Positions 6,396 to 11,631 of a DNA stretch of 11,631 bases are shown here, one piece after another (position 1 is the stretch's first letter; every line of letters begins with the position of its first letter). Below the pieces are notes generated by a model. The model did no database searches and had not been told where the DNA came from. It was given only the letters and a program-made list of their open reading frames with translations. The stretch is from the NCBI GenBank assembly GCA_004292705.1, contig RDXA01000384.1:1-11631 (forward strand), in the 5' to 3' direction. The DNA comes from Sphingomonadales bacterium (GTDB lineage Bacteria > Pseudomonadota > Alphaproteobacteria > Sphingomonadales > Sphingomonadaceae). The position numbers and the translations under genes were made by a program.

Positions 6396-6455
6396 CCCAT
6401 CGGCGAGGCGCGCTCCAGATGGTGCGAATTGCGTGCAGACGGGGACGATCAGGCT

Positions 6456-6490
6456 TTGACAGTCCTGTGCAAACTCGCCAGCACTGGCGA
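6456..6490 (+). promoter_or_regulatory. Perfect -35 box and dyad operator-like site before the amidohydrolase gene
   Basis: TTGACA at 6456-6461 is a perfect -35 consensus, preceded by CT. TCGCCAG (6475-6481), CA, then CTGGCGA (6484-6490) is a 7-bp perfect dyad with a 2-base centre. It covers the place where a -10 would fall (about 6479-6484), and no good -10 hexamer is visible there. The dyad ends 4 bases before ATG 6495. The layout fits a repressor or activator site controlling the amidohydrolase gene. The 2-base centre is too tight for an RNA hairpin but suits a dimeric DNA-binding protein. Confidence 0.4.
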
Positions 6491-6494
6491 TAGG

Positions 6495-7472
6495 ATGCTC
6501 CCGCCCTCGCGCTCTTCTCGTCATGGCACTTCGGCCCAACGCACAGCGATCAGCGGGGGCGTGGTGCCGGGTCTTGATGAGGCCCCGGCCTTCACGCTGA
6601 CTGTTCCGCCGCGCCTTCGCCTGCCTGTGCTCGTGGCGGTGCCCCATGCGGGCCGCGCATATCCGCAATCGGTAACGACGCGAATGCGCGATCCTGCGCT
6701 GGCGCAACTGCGGCTGGAAGATCGCCACGCCGACCGGCTCGGCATCGCCATCGCGCGCGAGACCGGGGCGGCACTGCTGGTCGCCCATGCGCCGCGGGCG
6801 CTGCTCGACTTGAACCGGGCTGAGGATGACATCGACTGGGACATGATCGAGGGTGGGCGTCCAAAGGATGTGAACCCGGTCGAACCGGGGCAGCGCAGCA
6901 ATGCCCGTGCGCGCAGCGGCCTCGGGCTGGTGCCGCGCCGCCTGCCGGGCTCGGGCGAGATCTGGCGCGGCCGGCTTGCGCCTGCGGAGCTGGCAGCGCG
7001 GATCGAGGGGATACACCGCGCCTATCATGCCGCGCTCGGCGGAGTGCTGGCGCAGATTCGCGCCGAGTGGGGCGCGGCGCTTCTGATCGACCTTCATTCA
7101 ATGCCGCCGCTGCGCGCAGCCGAGAACGAGGCACGCGCGCCGGTGGTGGTGCTGGGCGACCGCTTCGGCGCGTCGTGCCACACTGTGCTTGTCGGCCGGG
7201 CGCTTGCCCATCTCGAAGGGTGCGGGGTGCCTGCGGCGCAGAACCGGCCCTATTCCGGCGGCTATGTGCTCGACCGCCACGGCGCGCCGCAGACGGGCGT
7301 GCATGCCTTGCAAATCGAGGTATGCCGCGCAGCCTATCTTGACCGGCATCTCGCCGAGCCGGGTGCTGCCCTGCCGGCAATCGCGGGGATGCTGGCGGGG
7401 CTGGTTCGTGAACTTGGTGCGGAAGCTGCGCTGCTCGGCGGCGGCGAGGGGATCCGGCAGGCGGCGGAGTAG
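6495..7472 (+). CDS. N-formylglutamate amidohydrolase family protein
   Basis: This 325-residue cytosolic hydrolase belongs to the FGase family, whose HutG members hydrolyse N-formyl-L-glutamate to formate and glutamate in histidine breakdown. Visible family blocks are VPHAGRAYP (49-57), LEDRHADRL (74-82), ALLDLNRAEDD (102-112), DLHSMPP (199-205), NRPYSGGYV (250-258) and HALQIEV (270-276). The conserved His and acidic residues in these blocks probably bind metal. The frame is open upstream to 5895, but that part is the mirror of cpdR and tRNA-Val, so it is not coding. ATG 6495 has only AGG directly before it, and a GTG at 6561 is an alternative; the first 20 or so residues look unconserved. 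No hut genes are visible nearby, so the physiological substrate is uncertain. It diverges from cpdR and converges on the SapC gene. Confidence 0.88.
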   Translation: MLPPSRSSRHGTSAQRTAISGGVVPGLDEAPAFTLTVPPRLRLPVLVAVPHAGRAYPQSVTTRMRDPALAQLRLEDRHADRLGIAIARETGAALLVAHAPRALLDLNRAEDDIDWDMIEGGRPKDVNPVEPGQRSNARARSGLGLVPRRLPGSGEIWRGRLAPAELAARIEGIHRAYHAALGGVLAQIRAEWGAALLIDLHSMPPLRAAENEARAPVVVLGDRFGASCHTVLVGRALAHLEGCGVPAAQNRPYSGGYVLDRHGAPQTGVHALQIEVCRAAYLDRHLAEPGAALPAIAGMLAGLVRELGAEAALLGGGEGIRQAAE

Positions 7473-7477
7473 TCCCT

Positions 7478-7527
7478 TAAGGCAGAACGGGCGGCTGGAC
7501 CCGTGGTCCCGCCGCCCGTCAGCCTTA
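7478..7527. terminator. Long nested hairpin between convergent genes (probable bidirectional terminator)
   Basis: Three nested stems are visible: TAAGGC/GCCTTA (7478-7483 with 7522-7527), ACGGGCGGC/GCCGCCCGT (7487-7495 with 7511-7519) and GGACC/GGTCC (7497-7501 with 7505-7509) closed by a CGT loop. They are separated only by small internal loops, giving 20 base pairs in 50 bases. It sits between the amidohydrolase stop (7472) and the SapC stop (7567), as expected for a shared terminator. The T-runs are poor. A second, smaller hairpin, CGGATT/AATCCG (7538-7543 with 7550-7555), lies next to the SapC end. Confidence 0.65.
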
Positions 7528-7566
7528 TGGTGCGGACCGGATTGTTGCCAATCCGACCGACTGCGA

Positions 7567-8361
7567 TCAGTTCAACGCCGGAGCCGAAGCACCTTCGGCG
7601 GGCATCGGCACCTTGCCCTGCATCAGCTGGCGCTCGAAAATGTTGCGCATCAGGTTCAGCGAAAAGAGGTGCGCATAGATCAGCATCAGCATGCCGTTCT
7701 TGGCGAGTTCCTCCAGCGTTGCCGCCGGCAATTCGCGCAGCTTGCTTTCGTCCACCATGCGGAAGCCGCGATAGATGAACGGTGTGTCGGGCATGTCGTT
7801 GCGGGTGATGGCGATTTCGCCATCCATCAGGATGTCGAGCTTGATCAGCTCGTCCATGAACAGCTTGGTGCGCTGACCGGATTCCTCGAAGCGACGGCAA
7901 AAATCGAGCACGCCCTCGATGTACTCGGTCGGCTTTCCTTCGCCGTCAAACAGCGCGAGGCCTTCATCGAACTTGCCGAGCAGGTTTGCACTCGGGTCGA
8001 AGCAGAGCGACATGTCGTCGCTGCCCTGCTGGAGCTTGGCGAGGAGGAACGGGTAACGGCGCGCATAGGCCGGAAGGTAGATGACCTGATTGATCTTCAT
8101 GTCATCGCCGACGAAGGTGTTCACGCCCTCATTGAGGCCGAACAGCGCGATCGGGAGCGGATTTTCCCCGGAGGTGAAGACAATCGGGAAATCGCGCTGG
8201 GCATCGACGAACTCGTCCGAAGTCAGCGGGACCGCATGGGTCGCGGCGAGGTAGGCGGCGCTTTCCAATGTGCCAGCCTTCCACTCGGCATGGTCACGGC
8301 TGTTGAGCGGCAGAAGGTCCTTGTAGAACAGCGGAAGTAGCGGTTGCGGCGCGCTGGCCAT
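7567..8361 (-). CDS. SapC family protein
   Basis: This 264-residue protein matches the SapC family (about 250 residues), named after a Campylobacter fetus S-layer-associated protein; the biochemical function is unknown. Typical blocks are PLNSRDH (18-24), YLPAYARRYPF (95-105), FDEGLALFDG (131-140), FIYRGFRMVDESKL (195-208) and a C-terminal helix LMLIYAHLFSLNLM (225-238). I see no signal peptide. The frame is open 56 codons further upstream, but ATG 8361 is preceded by GGAG about 9 bases before it and the family similarity begins there. In sphingomonads SapC genes often sit beside TonB-dependent receptor or tryptophan-halogenase-like genes in glycan-use loci. No such neighbour is seen here: the flanking genes are a convergent amidohydrolase and an FAD dehydrogenase 109 bases upstream on the same strand. 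Confidence 0.88.
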   Translation of the reverse strand: MASAPQPLLPLFYKDLLPLNSRDHAEWKAGTLESAAYLAATHAVPLTSDEFVDAQRDFPIVFTSGENPLPIALFGLNEGVNTFVGDDMKINQVIYLPAYARRYPFLLAKLQQGSDDMSLCFDPSANLLGKFDEGLALFDGEGKPTEYIEGVLDFCRRFEESGQRTKLFMDELIKLDILMDGEIAITRNDMPDTPFIYRGFRMVDESKLRELPAATLEELAKNGMLMLIYAHLFSLNLMRNIFERQLMQGKVPMPAEGASAPALN

Positions 8362-8403
8362 GACGAAGTCTCCGACAAACGGTGGTGATGGTCCCCTCAG
8401 CGG

Positions 8404-8433
8404 AAAACCGAGCGGCCCGCCGAAAGCGCGGCC
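8404..8433 (-). terminator. Possible terminator between the FAD dehydrogenase and SapC genes
   Basis: On the - strand GGCCGCG (8433-8427) can pair with most of CGGGCC (8419-8414) with one bulge, and a run of four T (8407-8404) follows 6 bases later. It would separate the dehydrogenase transcript from SapC. Pairing is imperfect and the local sequence is very GC-rich, so this is tentative. Confidence 0.3.
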
Positions 8434-8470
8434 CTTAGGCGTTTGCAGGCGGGGGCGCAAGCCGCGTGGG

Positions 8471-9940
8471 TCAGGTGCGCGGGTGCCTTTGCAACAGTTT
8501 TCCCGGATTGAGCAGACCTGACGGATCAAGCGCCTGCTTGACCTGCGCCATCACCGCCAGAGCGACGGGATCATGCAGCCGGGCGAGTTCATCGACCTTC
8601 ATTTGCCCGATTCCGTGCTCGGCACTGATCGAGCCGCCCCATTGCGTCACGAGATCATGCACCCGCGCGCTGATGGCCTTGCCCTGCTTGTCCTCCCAGA
8701 CCCCGCGCACTGCGCCTTGCGGGGCCAGCACGTGGAAATGGACATTGCCGTCGCCAAGGTGGCCGAAGGCGACCGCGCGGGTGCCGGGAAAGACAGCTTC
8801 GATGTCAGGCACCGCGGCAAGGATGAAACCGGGCATCTTTTCAACCGGCACCGATATGTCGTGCTGCATCGCCGGGCCCAGGGCGCGCTCGGCCGCCGAG
8901 ATACTGTCGCGCAAGTTCCAGAAGGCCTCGGCCTGGGTGTCGTTGGCGGCGATCACCGCATCAGCGACCAAGCCTTCGTCCAGAGCGGCGGCGAGGGCGC
9001 TTTCCAGTGCCTCGCGCAAGGCGGCGCTGTCCTGCGACGGTGAGACACATTCGACAAGTGCGTTCCAAGGGTGGGCATCGGCCAGCGGCGCGCGGGCGGC
9101 TGGCTGATGCGCGAGCACGCTCGCGAGGCAATGCGCAGGCACAACCTCAAAACCTTCGAGCGCATCGCCCAGCGCGCGCTCCATCCGGCCAAGCAGTGTG
9201 CCTGCCTCGATGATCCCGGGCACACCGACCCATGCCGTTGCGCGGCCGACGGGCGCGGGCAGCAGGCGCAGGGTTGCGGCGGTCACAATCCCGAGCGTGC
9301 CTTCCGATCCGATCAGGAGCTGCTTCAGGTCGAACCCCCGATTGTCTTTCTTGAGCGGGGTCATGAGGTTCAGCACCTCGCCTGACGCCAGAACGGCCTC
9401 AAGCCCCAGCACCTGCGCGCGCATCGTGCCGTGGCGCAACACCTGCGTGCCGCCGGCATTGGTCGATATCAAGCCGCCGATGGTGGCGGAGCCTTTGCCG
9501 CCGAGCGTCAGCGGAAAGCGCATTGCCGCAACTTCGGCGGCTTCGTGCAGATTCTGGAGGATGACGCCGGCCTCGCACACGGCCTGCCCCGCTTCCGGCG
9601 AAAGACTGCGGATCCTGTCCATGCGTCGCAGCGAAAGGATGAGGGCGGTGCCCGTTGCATCCGGGGTCGCGCCGCCCGCCATGCCGCTGTTGCCGCCTTG
9701 CGGCACAATTGGCACGCCATGCGCGGCGCACAGCCTGACCAGTGCCGCGACTTCTTCCGTGGATGCGGGCGAGGCCAGTGCCAATGCGCGCCCGGTATAG
9801 CGGCCGCGCCAATCGGTCAGCCAGACGTCCATCCGGTCGCGGTCGGTGGTCAGCCCCCGCTCCCCCAGCAACTCTGCGGCCGCCGCCATGAAGGCGTTGG
9901 TGGAAGGCGCAGGGCGTGGCGGCGGAGCGGGGTGGTTCAT
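8471..9940 (-). CDS. FAD-binding D-2-hydroxyacid dehydrogenase (GlcD/D2HGDH-like family)
   Basis: This 489-residue flavoenzyme probably oxidises a D-2-hydroxyacid to the 2-oxoacid, passing electrons to quinone, an electron-transfer flavoprotein or a cytochrome. The PCMH-type FAD domain (about 50-230) shows PQGGNSGMAGG (80-90), GSATIGGLISTNAGG (150-164) and IGSEGTLGIVT (210-220). The C-terminal FAD-oxidase domain (about 230-480) holds FGHLGDGNVHFH (392-403) with H394 and H401, and E441-H442 in SAEHGIG, matching the metal and catalytic set of human D2HGDH. From memory of that enzyme, its substrate-site Lys and Asn appear to be Gln359 and His403 here, so the substrate may not be 2-hydroxyglutarate. 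ATG 9940 has GGAAG 6 bases before it and is preferred over ATG 9952 and the open frame to 10102. It diverges from the secreted-protein gene. No iron-sulfur GlcF-type partner is visible. Confidence 0.9.
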   Translation of the reverse strand: MNHPAPPPRPAPSTNAFMAAAAELLGERGLTTDRDRMDVWLTDWRGRYTGRALALASPASTEEVAALVRLCAAHGVPIVPQGGNSGMAGGATPDATGTALILSLRRMDRIRSLSPEAGQAVCEAGVILQNLHEAAEVAAMRFPLTLGGKGSATIGGLISTNAGGTQVLRHGTMRAQVLGLEAVLASGEVLNLMTPLKKDNRGFDLKQLLIGSEGTLGIVTAATLRLLPAPVGRATAWVGVPGIIEAGTLLGRMERALGDALEGFEVVPAHCLASVLAHQPAARAPLADAHPWNALVECVSPSQDSAALREALESALAAALDEGLVADAVIAANDTQAEAFWNLRDSISAAERALGPAMQHDISVPVEKMPGFILAAVPDIEAVFPGTRAVAFGHLGDGNVHFHVLAPQGAVRGVWEDKQGKAISARVHDLVTQWGGSISAEHGIGQMKVDELARLHDPVALAVMAQVKQALDPSGLLNPGKLLQRHPRT

Positions 9941-10034
9941 TGTTGCTTCCATGCCACAGCTGGCGATCAAATTGCCACCGCTTTTGCGATCTGTCGTGCG
10001 GCAGTTAAGGCACGGTTCAAACGGTAGTGCTAAG

Positions 10035-10060
10035 CCGAGCCACGACACAGTTCGGCTCGG
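10035..10060. promoter_or_regulatory. Inverted repeat in the divergent intergenic region
   Basis: CCGAGCC (10035-10041) and GGCTCGG (10054-10060) form a perfect 7-bp inverted repeat with a 12-base spacer. It lies between the divergent FAD dehydrogenase (start 9940) and the secreted-protein gene (start 10112). It could be a shared operator or a leader hairpin for the + strand gene. No certain promoter is visible on either strand of this 171-base gap. Confidence 0.35.
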
Positions 10061-10111
10061 GATGTGCGCTGCGCCAGTCCTGCCCGCCCGAGGAGATATC
10101 ACTCACCGCCT

Positions 10112-10678
10112 ATGGACAGTCTGTTCGCCCTTGCAGCTCCACTGGCCTTGATGCTGCCGCTGGTCGCTGAAACGGCCGGGACGCAGGGTTCGTCGGCAGC
10201 CGCTTCGGCCCCGCAATGCGATGCTGCTGCGGCCGGCCCGGACAGCCCGGCGGTGGCCCGTCCGCTTACGGCGCTGCGCGAATCCTCCGTGGTGCGGCAG
10301 GTGCGGATCGAGCAGCGTGTGGTGGTACGGATCGCACCGCAACCGCCATCCGGGCGCCAAAGCCTGCTTGCCGAGTTGCCGCAGCGTCCCGCGGCGCCGC
10401 GTTTCGAGGAAGGCAGCAAGGAAAAATGCGTCACACTTGACGGGATAGCAGGTGTTCAAACGGGTAGCGGTAACCGGTTGGTGCTGTTCTTGCGCGACCG
10501 CCGCATGATCTCCGTCAATCTGGAAAAAGCCTGCCGCGCCCGTGACTTCTACTCGGGCTTTTACGTGGAAAAGAACAAGGACGGGCGGCTGTGCGTCGAA
10601 CGCGACAAGCTGCAGTCGCGGACGGGCGCGCGCTGCGAGGTTGACGCAATGCGGCAGTTGGTCGCGGTGGGTAACTGA
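10112..10678 (+). CDS. Secreted cysteine-containing hypothetical protein
   Basis: This 188-residue protein is of unknown function. Residues about 1-23 (hydrophobic LFALAAPLALMLPLVAETAG core, no strong positive charge) look like a signal peptide with cleavage near AETAG or further along. Residues 24-100 are a low-complexity Ala/Pro-rich linker. Residues 101-188 form a compact basic domain with C106, C141, C161 and C175, an even number suggesting two disulfides in the periplasm, plus one lone C36 in the linker. Blocks such as NRLVLFLRDRR, NLEKACRARDFYSGFYV and DGRLCVERD look conserved-protein-like, and I recall similar sphingomonad hypothetical proteins but no name. ATG 10112 was chosen over ATG 10064 because the signal peptide begins there; an AGGAGA lies about 15 bases upstream, which is rather far. 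The codon bias is like that of the neighbours. Confidence 0.75.
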   Translation: MDSLFALAAPLALMLPLVAETAGTQGSSAAASAPQCDAAAAGPDSPAVARPLTALRESSVVRQVRIEQRVVVRIAPQPPSGRQSLLAELPQRPAAPRFEEGSKEKCVTLDGIAGVQTGSGNRLVLFLRDRRMISVNLEKACRARDFYSGFYVEKNKDGRLCVERDKLQSRTGARCEVDAMRQLVAVGN

Positions 10679-10825
10679 GCACCTTCGCTCGTTTCGGCGC
10701 GATTCCTTGACTTTTGCGGCCATTTGCGGGAAAGCGCCGCCGGCTCGACGTAGGGCTCTCCAGCGCGCCTGAGCCAGCAATCCCGGCACTAACCCTGCCC
10801 GCCATTCTCGGACACCACACACCGC

Positions 10826-11631
10826 ATGACATTCGCCGATCTCGGCCTTTCGCCTGAATTGCTCAAAGCCGTGGAAGACGCGGGCTATTCGACGCCCACC
10901 GCGATCCAGGCACAGGCGATCCCTACCGTGCTGATGATGCGGGACCTGATCGGCATTGCCCAGACCGGCACCGGCAAGACGGCCAGCTTCGTGCTCCCGA
11001 TGATCGACGTCATGGCTGCGGGTCGCCGCCGCGCGCTGATGCCGCGCTCGCTGATCCTCGAACCCACGCGCGAGCTTGCGGCGCAGGTCGCCGAGAATTT
11101 CGAGAAATACGGCAAGAACCACGATCTCAAGATGGCGCTGCTGATCGGCGGCGTGCAGATGGGCGATCAGCTCAAGGCGTTGTCGGACGGGGTCGACGTG
11201 CTGATCGCGACGCCGGGCCGGCTGATGGATCTGTTCGAGCGCGGCAAGATCATGCTCAACGGCTGCGAGCTGCTGGTGATCGACGAGGCCGACCGGATGC
11301 TCGACATGGGGTTCATCCCCGACATCGAGTTCATCTGCTCCAAGCTCCCCGAAACGCGTCAGACGATGCTGTTTTCGGCGACTATGCCGCCACCGATCGA
11401 GAAGCTGTCGAAGAAGTTCCTGACCAATCCCAAGCGGATCGAAGTCAGCCGTGCAGCCTCGACCAATGCCGATATCACCGCCTTCAAGGTGCCGGTAAAG
11501 TCGCGCTCCAAGCGTGAAACGCTGCGCTGGTTCCTCGAGAACGATCTGGTCGAAACCGCGATCATCTTTGCCAACCGCAAAACCACCGTGCGCGAGCTGA
11601 ACCAGAGCCTGACGCGCCACGGCTTCCGCTC
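10826..11631 (+). CDS. DEAD-box ATP-dependent RNA helicase, RhlE-like (partial, runs off right edge)
   Basis: The first 268 codons of a superfamily 2 RNA helicase, which unwinds RNA in ribosome assembly or RNA turnover, read from ATG 10826 to the window end without a stop. All expected N-terminal motifs are present: the Q motif (F3, then GYSTPTAIQ with Q28), Walker A AQTGTGKT (45-52), PTRELA (80-85), GG (108-109), TPGR (129-132), DEAD (VIDEAD ends at 156), SAT (184-186) and, in the second RecA domain, IIFANRK (246-252). The short N-terminus before the Q motif fits RhlE-type enzymes, but the C-terminal tail that would decide the subtype is missing. The 147 bases upstream hold no gene. A TTGACT at 10707-10712 has no convincing -10 partner. 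A large opposite-strand open frame over this gene is its codon-bias mirror. Confidence 0.95.
   Translation, partial: MTFADLGLSPELLKAVEDAGYSTPTAIQAQAIPTVLMMRDLIGIAQTGTGKTASFVLPMIDVMAAGRRRALMPRSLILEPTRELAAQVAENFEKYGKNHDLKMALLIGGVQMGDQLKALSDGVDVLIATPGRLMDLFERGKIMLNGCELLVIDEADRMLDMGFIPDIEFICSKLPETRQTMLFSATMPPPIEKLSKKFLTNPKRIEVSRAASTNADITAFKVPVKSRSKRETLRWFLENDLVETAIIFANRKTTVRELNQSLTRHGFR

Noticed and set aside
5895..6494. N-terminal 200-codon extension of the amidohydrolase frame
   Set aside because: It runs antisense through cpdR and shows no FGase similarity. The family blocks start only after ATG 6495.
9941..10102. 54-codon N-terminal extension of the FAD dehydrogenase frame
   Set aside because: It would fill the divergent promoter region and shows no family similarity. 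ATG 9940 has GGAAG at proper spacing.
10677..10694. Small GAGC/GCTC hairpin followed by GTTT after the secreted-protein gene
   Set aside because: Only 4 base pairs and three T; too weak to call a terminator.
10707..10712. TTGACT as a -35 box for the helicase gene
   Set aside because: The correctly spaced -10 position reads GAAAGC, which is not promoter-like, so I could not support a promoter call.
10103..11620. 505-codon open frame on the - strand over the secreted-protein and helicase genes
   Set aside because: The + strand carries every DEAD-box motif across this stretch. The - frame crosses two unrelated genes and their gap, which is typical of a bias artefact.
1..11631. Mobile elements, CRISPR arrays, toxin-antitoxin or defence modules
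   Set aside because: I looked for transposase, integrase, repeat-spacer and restriction or nuclease signatures on both strands and saw none. Gene content and composition are uniform.

Overview
The window looks like chromosomal DNA of a high-GC alphaproteobacterium, most likely Sphingomonadales (Erythrobacteraceae-like). The evidence is the strong G/C third-position bias, a stand-alone CpdR-type receiver, a SapC-family protein, an RhlE-like DEAD-box helicase, a eukaryote-like NADP isocitrate dehydrogenase and a tRNA-Val(GAC). This placement is inferred from gene types, not from a database search. I see no phage, insertion sequence, CRISPR array or defence module. It reads as core genome with several poorly characterised genes.

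Layout. Left edge, + strand: the last 29 codons of alaS, then a 55-residue KOW-like mini-protein that ends in a stop-on-stop overlap with the convergent antiporter gene. Next, on the - strand and transcribed right to left, is a compact run: icd (5573->4356), a membrane-anchored HExxH protein (4359->3685), a GNAT-nitrilase fusion (3683->2091) and a YbaL/KefB-like cation:proton antiporter (2043->268). The first two junctions are a 4-base TTGA overlap and a 1-base gap, so these three genes are probably translationally coupled. The antiporter follows after 47 bases and may belong to the same transcript.

Middle: tRNA-Val(GAC) with its own Rho-independent terminator, then cpdR, all on the - strand. 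An N-formylglutamate amidohydrolase-family gene diverges from cpdR. A perfect TTGACA box and a 7-2-7 dyad lie just upstream of its start. It converges on a SapC-family gene, and a long nested hairpin lies between the two stops.

Right: a - strand FAD-linked D-2-hydroxyacid dehydrogenase diverges from a secreted, cysteine-containing protein of unknown function (+). The 5' part of a DEAD-box RNA helicase gene runs off the right edge.

The most interesting parts are the coupled HExxH / GNAT-nitrilase pair behind icd, the KOW mini-protein, the unknown secreted protein, and the dehydrogenase with changed substrate-site residues. Several genes start well inside the longest open frame. I moved those starts (GNAT-nitrilase, HExxH protein, SapC, FAD dehydrogenase, amidohydrolase, secreted protein) using ribosome-binding sites, neighbour overlaps and where family similarity begins.
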